Source of the DNA: Streptomyces spinoverrucosus
GTDB taxonomy: Bacteria > Actinomycetota > Actinomycetes > Streptomycetales > Streptomycetaceae
Reading direction: 5' to 3'
DNA: 48,959 nucleotides
Assembly (NCBI RefSeq): GCF_006539505.1
Contig: NZ_BJND01000010.1
Coordinates: forward strand, 1 to 48,959
Each line of letters starts with the position of its first letter. Within the stretch, counting starts at the first letter, position 1. Positions 16,726-25,134 of the stretch are shown in pieces. Below the pieces are notes generated by a model, which made no database searches, was not told where the DNA came from, and saw only the letters and a list, made by a program, of their open reading frames with translations. Position numbers and translations under genes: made by a program.

Positions 16726-19700
16726 ATGGACTCTGCGCGACACGGTTCCGAACCGCCGCCGCCGGCCGGAGCGCGCGATCTCTTCGACGCGTCCACCGAC
16801 GCGGTGGCGGTGCTCTCCGCCGACGGCGTGGTGATCGGCTGGACCCGCGCGGCCGAGGAACTCCTCGGGCACCCGGCGGCGGAGGTCGTCGGCGGCTCCG
16901 CCGGACGGCTGCTGGCGGTGCCCGAGGATCCGGTACGCACGGCCGGCATCGCCGACCGGTGCCGCGCCGGAATGGGCTGGAGCGGTCACATCCCGCTACG
17001 GCACCGCGACGGCCACCGGATCGTCGTCGACCTGCGGGTGTCCGCCTGCTTCCGGATCGGCTCGCAGGAGTGCTTCCTGGTGTCGGCACGGGAGCAGCGC
17101 CCGCAGTGGGCGGTGGACCAGTCCGTCCTCGACGGCTTTCTGACCCGCTCGCCGGTCGGCATGGCGGTGATGGACCTGGACCTGCGCTACGTGTGGCTGA
17201 ACGACACCCTGGAACGCTTCGGCGGTGTGCCCCGGGAGCAGCGGCTGGGCCGCCGGCTGAGCGAACTGCTGCCCGGGTTGCAGGCGGAGACCATCGAAGG
17301 TCTGATGCGCAAGGTGCTGGCGACCGGAGTCCCCGTCACCGACTACGAGTACGTCGGCTGGAGCTGGGCCGACCCGCACCGCCAGCACGCCTACTCCACG
17401 TCGTTCTTCCCGCTGGTGGACGCCGCCGACTCCATCACCGGTATCTGCTACATGGTCCTGGACGTCACCGAGCGGTGGAACGCCCGCCAGTTGCTGTCGC
17501 TGGTCAACGACGCCGGGACCAGCATCGGCCGGACACTCGACGTGATGCGCACGGCGCAGGAACTGGCCGACTTCGCCGTCCCCCGCTTCGCGGACTTCGT
17601 CGTCGTCGATCTCCTGGAGCCGGTCCTCAGCACCGAGGGGCACGGGGCGTGGCTGACCGACGCAGGACCGGCGTCCGCCAAGCCGGTCATGCGCCGCGCC
17701 GGAATGAGTTCGGTGCGCGAAGGCTGCCCGGAGGCCGTGGCGCAGGTCGGGGACAGGGTGGACTTCGTCCCGCCGCCGCACGACGTGAATCTGATCATGA
17801 CCGGCGATCCGGTCCTCATCCCGGTCCTCGACCCGTCCGACGAATGGTGGATGGCCGAGGAGCCCGCGCGGGCCAGAAGCATCCGCGAGTACGGACTGCA
17901 CACCCTCATCGCCGTGCCGATGCGGGCGCGGAACACCGCGCTGGGCATCACCACGTTCATGCGGTCGCTCAACCCCGTGCCCTTCCAGCCCGACGACGTC
18001 CTGCTGGCCCGGGAGCTGGTGGCCCGGGCGGCGCTGTGCGTGGACAACGCCCGCCGCTACACCCGGGAGCACACGGCGGCGGTCACCCTGCAACGCAGCC
18101 TGCTGCCCCAGGCCCTGTCGGGCGGTACGGCGCTGGAGGTGGCCTCCTACTATCTGCCGGCCGACCCGAGAGGCGGTGTCGGCGGCGACTGGTTCGACGT
18201 CATCCCGCTGTCCGGTGCCCGGGTGGGCCTCGTCGTCGGCGATGTCGTCGGCCACGGCATCACCGCGGCCGCGGCGATGGGTCGGCTGCGTACGGCGGTG
18301 CAGACCCTGGCCGACATGGAGCTGCCGCCGGCCGACCTGCTGGCCCACCTCGACGACCTGGTGCTGCGGCTGAGCGAGGAGAAGACCGACGAGAGCACCA
18401 CCGCCTTCCTTGGCGCGACCTGTCTGTACGCCGTCTACGACCCGGTCAACAGGCGGTGCACAATGGCCCGCGCCGGGCATCCGCCCCCGGTCGTCGTCGC
18501 CCCCGACGGGCAGGTCTCCTTCCCGGAACCGCCGGCCGGTCCGCCGCTCGGGCTGGGCGGGGTGGCGTTCGAGTCCACCGAGATCGAACTCGCCGAGAAC
18601 AGCCTGTTCGGTCTCTACACCGACGGCCTCATCCTGGGCGCCGACCACGACATGGAACGCGGCATGACCCGGCTGGGGGAGGCGTTGTCCCAGGGCCTCG
18701 GAGGTGGGGGTGGGGACGGGGACCGTGTGGCGCGGGCTGAAGGGGATCGGGGCGGTGACCTCGCGGCGCGGGCCGGGGCGGGCGAGGGCGGCGATCGTGC
18801 GGCGCGGGCCGGGGCGGGCGAGGGCGGCGACCGTGCGGGGCACGCTGAAGCGGGCGAGGGCGGTGACCGTGTCGTGCAGGCTGAAGGGGGCCGGGGCGGC
18901 GACGCGGGAGCGAGTGCCGGGGGGACCGGACGTGCGGCGCAGAGTGGGCGGGGCGTGGATTCCGGCCGTGCGGCGGAGGTCGAGCGGGGTCGGGAGTCCG
19001 GGCTTGTGGGGCAGGCTGGGCGGGGTCAGGGCTCCGGCCTTGCGGCGGAGAGCGGGCGGGGCGTGGATTCCGGCCGTGCGGCAGAGGCTGGGCGGGGTCC
19101 GGACTCCGGGTTTGCGGCGGACAGTGGGCGGGGCGTGGATTCCGGCCGTGCGGCGGAGGTCGAGCGGGGTGGGGAGTCTGGGCTTGCGGGGCAGGCTGGG
19201 CGGGGTCAGGACTCCGACCTCGCCGCGCACTCCGGACAGGGCCCGGCCCACGACCTCACGGCGCACTCCCCGCAGGATTCGGCCCCCGACCCCGACGCGC
19301 ATCCCCGGCAGGATCAAGCCCCCGACCCCACTGAGCACCCCCGGCAAGACCAAACCCCCGACGCGCACCCCCCACGAGCCCCCGACGACTCCGACCTCGC
19401 CCCCCTCTGCGCGGCCGCGGTGCAGCGGCTTGTGTCTGTGCCTCAACCCGATGACATCGCCCTGCTCCTGACGCGCACGCACGCCCTGGGGGCCGACCAC
19501 GTCGTCTCCTGGGACGTACCCGTGGACCCCGCCGCTGTCGCCGACGTTCGGGCAAGGGCGACCCGTCAGGTCGAGGCCTGGGGGTTCGAGGAGCTGGCCA
19601 TGACCACGGAGCTGATCGTGAGTGAACTGGTCACCAACGCGATCCGCTACGCCGCTCCGCCCATCCACCTGCGCCTGCTCCGCGACTCCCGGCTGACCTG

Positions 19701-19863
19701 CGAGGTCGCCGACGCCAGCAGCACCGCACCGCGGCTGAGGCACGCCCGCAGCACGGACGAGGGCGGCCGCGGCCTGTTCCTCGTGGCCCAGCTCGCCCAC
19801 CGCTGGGGCGCCCGCTACACATCCGACGGGAAGATCATCTGGGCGGAACAGGAGATCCCGTGA
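16726..19863 (+). CDS. PAS-PAS-GAF-SpoIIE phosphatase fused by a repeat linker to an anti-sigma-type HATPase domain
   Basis: A 1045-residue protein. PAS domains lie at about residues 18-115 (FDASTDAVAVLSADGVV) and 130-245 (LTRSPVGMAVMDLDLRYVWL). A GAF domain spans about 260-440. A SpoIIE phosphatase covers about 455-650, with EVGGDW-like GGVGGDWFDVI, VVGDVVGHGITAAAAM and FGLYTDGL. Residues 670-881 are a hydrophilic linker of twelve-residue repeats. Residues 905-1045 form an RsbW/SpoIIAB-like ATPase with N-box ELIVSELVTNAIRYA and glycine box DEGGRGLFLV. Phosphatase and kinase activities on an anti-sigma antagonist are thus joined in one chain. The ATG at 16726 follows GGATGGGGA. It diverges from the related phosphatase gene. 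Confidence 0.92.
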   Translation: MDSARHGSEPPPPAGARDLFDASTDAVAVLSADGVVIGWTRAAEELLGHPAAEVVGGSAGRLLAVPEDPVRTAGIADRCRAGMGWSGHIPLRHRDGHRIVVDLRVSACFRIGSQECFLVSAREQRPQWAVDQSVLDGFLTRSPVGMAVMDLDLRYVWLNDTLERFGGVPREQRLGRRLSELLPGLQAETIEGLMRKVLATGVPVTDYEYVGWSWADPHRQHAYSTSFFPLVDAADSITGICYMVLDVTERWNARQLLSLVNDAGTSIGRTLDVMRTAQELADFAVPRFADFVVVDLLEPVLSTEGHGAWLTDAGPASAKPVMRRAGMSSVREGCPEAVAQVGDRVDFVPPPHDVNLIMTGDPVLIPVLDPSDEWWMAEEPARARSIREYGLHTLIAVPMRARNTALGITTFMRSLNPVPFQPDDVLLARELVARAALCVDNARRYTREHTAAVTLQRSLLPQALSGGTALEVASYYLPADPRGGVGGDWFDVIPLSGARVGLVVGDVVGHGITAAAAMGRLRTAVQTLADMELPPADLLAHLDDLVLRLSEEKTDESTTAFLGATCLYAVYDPVNRRCTMARAGHPPPVVVAPDGQVSFPEPPAGPPLGLGGVAFESTEIELAENSLFGLYTDGLILGADHDMERGMTRLGEALSQGLGGGGGDGDRVARAEGDRGGDLAARAGAGEGGDRAARAGAGEGGDRAGHAEAGEGGDRVVQAEGGRGGDAGASAGGTGRAAQSGRGVDSGRAAEVERGRESGLVGQAGRGQGSGLAAESGRGVDSGRAAEAGRGPDSGFAADSGRGVDSGRAAEVERGGESGLAGQAGRGQDSDLAAHSGQGPAHDLTAHSPQDSAPDPDAHPRQDQAPDPTEHPRQDQTPDAHPPRAPDDSDLAPLCAAAVQRLVSVPQPDDIALLLTRTHALGADHVVSWDVPVDPAAVADVRARATRQVEAWGFEELAMTTELIVSELVTNAIRYAAPPIHLRLLRDSRLTCEVADASSTAPRLRHARSTDEGGRGLFLVAQLAHRWGARYTSDGKIIWAEQEIP
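18733..19368 (+). repeat. in-gene tandem repeat encoding twelve-residue units (36 bp)
   Basis: Eighteen units encode residues 670-881 of the phosphatase-ATPase fusion. Sixteen are exactly 12 residues and two are 10. Three sub-blocks are visible: Gly/Asp/Arg-rich units (RAGAGEGGDRAA type, five copies), Ser/Gly/Arg units alternating SGRGVDSGRAAE, VERGRESGLVGQ and AGRGQGSGLAAE, and Pro/Asp/His units (PRQDQAPDPTEH type). Identical 36-bp multiples recur: the SGRGVDSGRAAE unit starts at about 18943, 19051 and 19123, spaced 108 and 72 bases apart. This indicates recent slippage or unequal crossing-over with frame maintained. Confidence 0.92.
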
Positions 19864-19878
19864 CCCCCTCGCCCGGCG

Positions 19879-20748
19879 TCACCCCGCCAGTTCCTTGGTG
19901 ATGCGGTTCAGCATGAACGCCGACGACTCACGCGCCCGTTCCTCCCAGGCGAAGACACAGGCCGTGGCCACGCCGTCGAAGCCCAGCTCGCGCAGGGTGC
20001 CGAAGAAGGCGTCCCAGTCCACCTCGCCCTGGCCGATGTCGAGGTGCTGGTGGATACGGGCCGGGGTGCCGGGCGGATTGAGGATGTAGCGCAGACCGGA
20101 CGACCCCTTGTGGTTGAAGGAGTCCGCGATGTGCACGTGCTTCAGCTTGTCACCGGCGTAGCGCATCATCGCCGCGATGTCCGCGCCGACCTCCGAGGGA
20201 CCGGAGAGGTGGAAGGTGTGCGGCGCGCAGTAGAGGTAGTTCACCCAGGGCTTGTTGATCGCGCGGACCAGATCGACCGCGGGAGTGTTCTCCTCGCAGA
20301 AGTCGTCCGGGTGGGCCTCCAGGTTCAGAGCGATGCCTTCCCGCTCGAACACCGGCAGCAGCTCCTCCATCGACCGCCAGAACGCCGCCTCGCTCTCCGC
20401 GGCCCGCTCGGGACGCCCGTTGAACTCGGAGTTCATCAGCGGGCATTCGAGCTCGGCCGTGATCTCGATCATCCGCTTCCAGTAGCGGACCGCGGCCTGC
20501 CGCTCCGTCTCGTCGGGCGAGGACCACTTGTACAGCGGCAGTACGGAGGACAGCCGCACGCCGTGCGTCCGCAGCGACCGCTTGAACGCGGCGACACGCT
20601 CGTCGTCCGCCCGCGGATGCAGGAAGAACGGCATGAAGTCGTCGCGCGGAGACAACTCGATGTATTCATAGCCGAGTTCGGCCACGGTGCGCACCATGTC
20701 GTCGAGCGGCAGGGTGCGGAACATGTACGGGTCGAGGGCGATCTTCAT
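19879..20748 (-). CDS. sugar phosphate isomerase/epimerase (AP endonuclease 2-like TIM barrel)
   Basis: A 289-residue single TIM-barrel protein of the xylose isomerase-like family. The start MKIALDPYMFRTLPLDDMV and the segment LGYEYIELSPRDDF are the usual first and second strands. Probable metal ligands lie in LNLEAHPDD (Glu and His), HVHIADSF (His) and the earlier PLMNSEFNG. Relatives convert keto-inositols or keto-sugars, or epimerise ketoses. It is the last gene of a leftward operon and overlaps the preceding dehydrogenase stop by ATGA (20745-20748), so the two are translationally coupled and probably work in sequence. The exact substrate is unknown; an inositol-derived compound is a reasonable guess. 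Confidence 0.86.
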   Translation of the reverse strand: MKIALDPYMFRTLPLDDMVRTVAELGYEYIELSPRDDFMPFFLHPRADDERVAAFKRSLRTHGVRLSSVLPLYKWSSPDETERQAAVRYWKRMIEITAELECPLMNSEFNGRPERAAESEAAFWRSMEELLPVFEREGIALNLEAHPDDFCEENTPAVDLVRAINKPWVNYLYCAPHTFHLSGPSEVGADIAAMMRYAGDKLKHVHIADSFNHKGSSGLRYILNPPGTPARIHQHLDIGQGEVDWDAFFGTLRELGFDGVATACVFAWEERARESSAFMLNRITKELAG

Positions 20749-21764
20749 GCGGTTCCTCCGTAGAACGCCGGGCGGGGCTTCATGTCGACGGTGACGACCT
20801 GGCCGTCGGTCTCCAGGGAGCGGACGGCGGCGTCGGTGATGACGGTGGCGGCATAGCCGTCCCACGCGGAGGGCCCGGTGGGCTCGGCGCCGGCCGCGAC
20901 GGCGTTGATCCACTCGCGGAACTCGGTGTCGAAGGCGTCCGCGAACCGCCCCTTCCAGTCCTGCAGAACGGCGGTGCCGTGCCGACCGGCGCTGCGGACT
21001 CCCACGGCGGCCGGGTCGGGCAGCCTGACGAGGCCCTCCTCGCCGACGGTCTCGCACTGGATGTCGTAGCCGTACTGGCAGTTGACGAAGACCTCCAGGC
21101 CGATGCGGACGCCGCTCGCCGTCTCGAAGTACATCAGCTGGGGGTCCTTCAGGTGCGCGAACCGCTTGCCGGTGGCGCGCGGCGTGATCACCTGGGCGGT
21201 GACGATCTCGTCGTCCAGCAGCCAGCGCAGTACGTCGATCTCGTGCACGGCGGTGTCCTGCGCGGCCATGACGGAGGTGTACGACTCCGGCACCGTCGGG
21301 TTGCGGTGCGCGCAGTGCACGATCAGCGGGGTGCCGATGGCGCCGGCGGCGATGACCTCCTTCATCTGGCGGTACCCGGGGTCGAAGCCACGCATGAAGC
21401 CGACCTGGACGAGGCGGCGGCCGTGGGCGCGCTCGGCGTCGACGACGCGCAGACAGTCCTCGGCGGTGGTGGCGAGGGGTTTCTCGCAGAAGACGGGCTT
21501 ACCGGCCGCGATCGCGTTCAGGACGTGCTCGGCGTGCGTGGGCCCCCACGAGGTGACGAGGACGGCGTCCACGTCCGGGGAGGCGATGAGATCGGCGCCC
21601 GTGGGCAGCGCGGCGGCGCCGACACGGGCGGCCACCTCGGCGGCGCGCGCCGCGTCGATGTCGGTCACGGCGGTGACGGCGGCCCCGGTGACGACCTCGG
21701 TGAGGCGCCGTATGTGGTCCTGGCCGATCATTCCGGCGCCGATGACACCTACACGTACGGTCAT
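20745..21764 (-). CDS. Gfo/Idh/MocA-family oxidoreductase (inositol dehydrogenase-like)
   Basis: A 339-residue NAD(P)-dependent dehydrogenase. The Rossmann motif VGVIGAGMIGQDH opens the protein, FCEKPLATT (about residue 95) is the nicotinamide-side lysine motif, and DTAVHEIDVLRWLL (about residues 165-178) carries the Asp/His catalytic pair. The family oxidises myo-inositol, its isomers or sugars at a hydroxyl next to the ring. GGAGG, 7-8 bases before the ATG at 21764, decides this start over the ATG at 21779, which would overlap the ribosome binding site. It lies between the MFS permease and the TIM-barrel isomerase in one operon. Inositol-type substrates are favoured by the neighbours but not proven. 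Confidence 0.88.
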   Translation of the reverse strand: MTVRVGVIGAGMIGQDHIRRLTEVVTGAAVTAVTDIDAARAAEVAARVGAAALPTGADLIASPDVDAVLVTSWGPTHAEHVLNAIAAGKPVFCEKPLATTAEDCLRVVDAERAHGRRLVQVGFMRGFDPGYRQMKEVIAAGAIGTPLIVHCAHRNPTVPESYTSVMAAQDTAVHEIDVLRWLLDDEIVTAQVITPRATGKRFAHLKDPQLMYFETASGVRIGLEVFVNCQYGYDIQCETVGEEGLVRLPDPAAVGVRSAGRHGTAVLQDWKGRFADAFDTEFREWINAVAAGAEPTGPSAWDGYAATVITDAAVRSLETDGQVVTVDMKPRPAFYGGTA

Positions 21765-21805
21765 GGTCGTTGCCTCCATGGCATGGGATTCAGGAGGAGC
21801 GGGAT

Positions 21806-23230
21806 TCAGGAGTAGCGCGCCCGGAGTTCGGCTTCGAGCGTTTCGAGAGTGCGGCCCTTGGTCTCGGGGACGTAGAGCTTCACGAAGGTGAGGGACAGCA
21901 CGCCCGCGGCCACGAACAGGAAGAAGGTGCCCGCGATGCCGATCCCGGAGACCAGGGACGGAAAGACCAGCCCGATCACGAAGTTGGTCAGCCACAGCAC
22001 CACGGCCGCGACCCCCATCCCGAAGCCGCGCATCCGCATCGGGAAGATCTCCGAGAGCATCAGCCACGTCACCGGCGAGATCGCGCCCTGCTGGAAGGCG
22101 AGGAAGGTGACGGTCATGGCGAGCACGGCGTAGGCCCGGATCTCGCCGGACGGCAGGGTCAACGCGAACACGCCGATCAGCAGCAGGGCCGTGGTCGTGC
22201 CGAGCTGACCGGTCATCAGCATCGGACGGCGGGGCACCCGGCCCAGCAGCCAGATCCCGACGAAGGTGGCCAGCACCGAGATCACACCGTTGGCGATGTT
22301 CGCCGTCAGGGCGCTGTCGGCGGTGAATCCGGCGTCGGTGAGGATCTGGGTGCCGTAGTACATGATCGTGTTGACGCCGGTGATCTGCTGCACGATCGCG
22401 ATGCCGAAGCCGATGAACATCAGCCGGCGCACCCACGGCACGGCCTTCATGTCCTTCCAGCCGCCGAGCTTCTCCCGCTCGTCCCGTACGGCGAGCGCGG
22501 ACACCTCACTCAGCTCGACCTCGGCCCGGGCCCGCGACCGCACCTGCTTGAGTACGTCGAGTGCCTCGCCGAAGCGGCTCTGCGAGGCCAGCCAGCGCGG
22601 GCTCTCCGGCATCACCAGCATGCCGAACCACAGCACCACGGCCGGCAACGTGGCGATCACCAGCATCCAGCGCCACACTCCGCCGGACTCGCCGCCCACC
22701 TGGGCGATGATCGCGTTGGAGGTGAAGGCGAGCAACTGCCCGCTGACGATCATCAGTTCGTTACGGGTGACCAGTGCGCCGCGCCGCTCGGCCGGCGAGA
22801 TCTCCGCGAGGTACACCGGCACGGTCACCGACGCGCCGCCGACCGCGAGGCCGAGCACGAACCGGGCGACGACCATGACGGCGGTGGTCGGCGCCAGGGT
22901 GCAGCCGAGCGCGCCGACGAAGAACAGCACGGCGAGGGTGAGGATCGTACGGCGCCGTCCGCGCGCGTCCGACAACCGGCCCCCGGCGACCGCGCCGAGC
23001 GCGGCACCGAGCAGCAGCGAGCTGGTGACCATGCCCTCGGTGACCGGGGTCAGGCCCAGGTCGTCGGTCATGTAGGGCAGGGCGCCGTTGATGACACCGG
23101 TGTCGTAGCCGAAGAGCAGACCGCCGAAGGTGGCGATGACGGTGATCATCCGCAGCCGCCGGGAGACCGCGGCAGGGGCCTGGCCGGCGACCGGTGCGGG
23201 AGCCGGTGTGGTGTCGTCCTTGAGGTCCAT
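21806..23230 (-). CDS. MFS sugar/inositol permease (sugar porter family)
   Basis: A 474-residue 12-helix transporter of the sugar porter family, which imports sugars or inositol with protons. Landmarks are FGGLLFGYDTGVINGALPY in helix 1, GGRLSDARGRRR between helices 2 and 3, PESPRWL after helix 6, QQITGVNTIMYYG in helix 7 and PETKGRTLE after helix 12. These are the classical family motifs and also appear in Bacillus IolT-like inositol carriers. It lies 9 bases after the truncated TIM-barrel gene and 41 bases before the dehydrogenase. It gives the operon its own uptake route, separate from the ABC-type binding protein encoded nearby. Confidence 0.92.
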   Translation of the reverse strand: MDLKDDTTPAPAPVAGQAPAAVSRRLRMITVIATFGGLLFGYDTGVINGALPYMTDDLGLTPVTEGMVTSSLLLGAALGAVAGGRLSDARGRRRTILTLAVLFFVGALGCTLAPTTAVMVVARFVLGLAVGGASVTVPVYLAEISPAERRGALVTRNELMIVSGQLLAFTSNAIIAQVGGESGGVWRWMLVIATLPAVVLWFGMLVMPESPRWLASQSRFGEALDVLKQVRSRARAEVELSEVSALAVRDEREKLGGWKDMKAVPWVRRLMFIGFGIAIVQQITGVNTIMYYGTQILTDAGFTADSALTANIANGVISVLATFVGIWLLGRVPRRPMLMTGQLGTTTALLLIGVFALTLPSGEIRAYAVLAMTVTFLAFQQGAISPVTWLMLSEIFPMRMRGFGMGVAAVVLWLTNFVIGLVFPSLVSGIGIAGTFFLFVAAGVLSLTFVKLYVPETKGRTLETLEAELRARYS

Positions 23231-23239
23231 CGCCGCCTC

Positions 23240-23941
23240 CTACCGGTCGAGGTTCGGGCGCCGCGTCCCGGTGAGGCCGCAGCCGGCCAGGTGCTCACGG
23301 GTGCGTACGACGATGGGGAGCGGTACGTCCAGGGCGCACGGGTACAGGTCCTGCTCGACGATGACGAACAACTCGGCGTTGAGCCCCGCCAGTTCCGCCA
23401 CCACGTCGGCCGGGTCGGGTACGCCCGCCGGGGGCGAGACGCACACGCCGCGCTTGACGGCCTCCCCGAAGGACAGGTCCTCGGCGGCGACCTGGGCGAG
23501 CACGGCCGGGTCCATCTGCTTGATGTGCACATAGCCGACGCGCTCGCCGAAGCGGCGGATCAGATCGAGGTTGTCCCCGCCGCCGTACGCGACATGCCCG
23601 GTGTCCAGGCACATATTCGTGTACCGGCTGTCGGACTCGTTCAGCAGCCGCTCGATCTCCGGCTGGGCCTGGATGTGGCTGTCGGCGTGCGGATGGACGA
23701 CGAGGCGTACGTCGTACTCGTCGAGGAGCAGCCTGCCCAGCCGGTCGGCGGCCCGGCCGAGACCGGCCCACTGCTCGGCGGTCAGCTCGGGCGGCTCGGT
23801 GAACGCGCCGGTCTTCTTGTCGCGGTTCATCGGCGGGACCAGGACCAGGTGGTGGGCGCCCGCCGCGGCCGTCAGCTCCTGGGCGAGTTCGTCGAGGAGC
23901 CTGCCCGCGGTGGTGCGGAGGGGGGATGGCGCCGTTGCCAT
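23240..23941 (-). CDS. inosose dehydratase/IolE-like TIM barrel, N-terminally short
   Basis: A 233-residue protein aligned by eye to sugar phosphate isomerase/inosose dehydratase sequences, but lacking roughly their first 80-95 residues (the opening strands of the barrel). The remainder keeps the likely metal-ligand segments VVHPHADSH, CLDTGHVAYGGGD, YVHIKQMDP and FVIVEQDLYPC. The ATG at 23941 follows AAGGA at good spacing, and the operators lie only 67 bases upstream, so the short start appears genuine and no lost exon-like part is visible upstream. It may be an inactive remnant or a shortened enzyme needing a partner. It is the first gene of the catabolic operon. Confidence 0.78.
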   Translation of the reverse strand: MATAPSPLRTTAGRLLDELAQELTAAAGAHHLVLVPPMNRDKKTGAFTEPPELTAEQWAGLGRAADRLGRLLLDEYDVRLVVHPHADSHIQAQPEIERLLNESDSRYTNMCLDTGHVAYGGGDNLDLIRRFGERVGYVHIKQMDPAVLAQVAAEDLSFGEAVKRGVCVSPPAGVPDPADVVAELAGLNAELFVIVEQDLYPCALDVPLPIVVRTREHLAGCGLTGTRRPNLDR

Positions 23942-24007
23942 GGAGTGTCCTTCGGGGGAGGGAGGAGGGGGAGTTCCGAGTTCCTGCGGTTCTCCTCGTA
24001 AAGCTTG

Positions 24008-24034
24008 CTGTCGCGCTCTACTAGCGCGCTCTAG
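24008..24034. promoter_or_regulatory. tandem LacI-type operators between the catabolic operon and the regulator
   Basis: The site CTAGCGCGCTCTAG (24021-24034) is a near-palindrome, 6 of 7 pairs around a central CG, typical of LacI-family operators. An overlapping weaker copy, CTGTCGCGCTCTAC, occupies 24008-24021 (11 of 14 identical). The pair lies between the leftward catabolic operon and the rightward LacI-type gene, so it could control both. The 14-mer TTAGCGCGCTCTAG recurs before the sugar-binding lipoprotein gene. Confidence 0.72.
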
Positions 24035-24075
24035 TGCGAGTACGATGACCCCTGTCCAAATGTCATGTCAATACC

Positions 24076-25128
24076 TTGGGGGTGGGTCCACAGGTGGATG
24101 CAACGGGCAGGCAGCGGCCCACGATGGCCGATGTCGCCGACCGGGCGGGTGTGTCCCGGGCGCTGGTCTCGATCGTGTTCCGCAACCAGCCGGGCGCGAG
24201 TCAGGAGACCCGCGAGCGGGTGCTGCGCGTCGCCGAGGAGATCGGCTACCGCCCCGACAGTGCTGCCCGGCTGCTCGCCCGCGGCCGCAGCCGCACACTC
24301 GGCGTGATGTTCACCGTGCACCAGACCTTCCACACCGACCTGATCGAGGGCATCTACCCCGAGGCCGAACGCCTCGGCTACGACGTCCTGCTCTCCGCGG
24401 CGGCCGAGGGGCGCAGCGAGGCCAAGGCGATCGAGGCGCTGCTCGGGCACCGCTGCGAGGCGCTGATCCTGCTCGGCCCCGAGGCGGACCCCGCCTACCT
24501 CGACGCACTCGGCCAGCGCGCCGTCACCGTGTCGGTCAGCCGCCGAGTGCCGCGCGCCCGCGTGGACTTCGTGCACAGCGCCGAGAGCAAGGGCGTGCGG
24601 CAGGCCATGGACTACCTGGTCGAACTCGGGCACCGCAGGATCGTGCACATCGACGGCGGCCGGGGGCCCGGCTCGGCCGAGCGGCGGCGCTCCTACCGGG
24701 CCGCGATGCGCCGGCACGGACTGGAGCCGGAGATCCGGGTGATCCCCGGCGAGCACACCGAGCAGTCCGGCATCGAGACCGGCCGTCTGCTGCTGGCGGA
24801 GCGCGACCGGGGCCTGCCCCTGCCGACCGCGGTCCTCGCGGGCAACGACCGGTGCGCGATGGGCGTGCTGATGGCCCTGGTGCGGGCCGGCGTCGAGGTC
24901 CCGCGGGACCTGTCCGTCGTCGGCTACGACGACAGCCACCTCTCCCATGTGATGCCGATCGGACTGACCACCGTCCGCCAGGACGCGGTGCTGATGGCCG
25001 AGCACGCGGTGCGGTTCGCGGTGGAACGGCTTGAGGATCCCCAACTGCAGCCGCGGGAGGCGGTACTGGACCCGAAGCTGGTGGTGCGGGGCACCACCGG
25101 CCCGCCGCCTCAAGGGGCGGCGGGCTGA
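24076..25128 (+). CDS. LacI-family transcriptional repressor
   Basis: About 350 residues. The N-terminal LacI helix-turn-helix (PTMADVADRAGVSRALVSIV) is followed by the hinge SARLLARGRSRTLGVMF and a periplasmic-binding-like effector domain with FVHSAESKGVRQAMDYLVELGHR and GYDDSHLSHV. The family usually binds a sugar or sugar-phosphate and releases the operator. The start is uncertain among TTG 24076, GTG 24082 and GTG 24094, since GGGGGTGGG upstream could serve any of them. It diverges from the catabolic operon and converges on the binding-protein gene. Copies of one operator motif flank both units, so it probably controls all of them and itself. Confidence 0.92.
   Translation: MGVGPQVDATGRQRPTMADVADRAGVSRALVSIVFRNQPGASQETRERVLRVAEEIGYRPDSAARLLARGRSRTLGVMFTVHQTFHTDLIEGIYPEAERLGYDVLLSAAAEGRSEAKAIEALLGHRCEALILLGPEADPAYLDALGQRAVTVSVSRRVPRARVDFVHSAESKGVRQAMDYLVELGHRRIVHIDGGRGPGSAERRRSYRAAMRRHGLEPEIRVIPGEHTEQSGIETGRLLLAERDRGLPLPTAVLAGNDRCAMGVLMALVRAGVEVPRDLSVVGYDDSHLSHVMPIGLTTVRQDAVLMAEHAVRFAVERLEDPQLQPREAVLDPKLVVRGTTGPPPQGAAG
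25101..25124. terminator. bidirectional hairpin at the convergent LacI/binding-protein ends
   Basis: A perfect 9-bp stem, CCCGCCGCC (25101-25109) and GGCGGCGGG (25116-25124), with loop TCAAGG. It lies inside the last codons of the LacI-type gene and 10 bases beyond the stop of the convergent binding-protein gene. It could terminate the leftward transcript and perhaps the rightward one. Confidence 0.65.
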
Positions 25129-25134
25129 GCGTGT

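Noticed and set aside
16996..19800. 934-codon leftward frame opposite the phosphatase-ATPase fusion
   Set aside because: Same antisense artefact; the rightward frame has clear PAS, GAF, SpoIIE and HATPase motifs.
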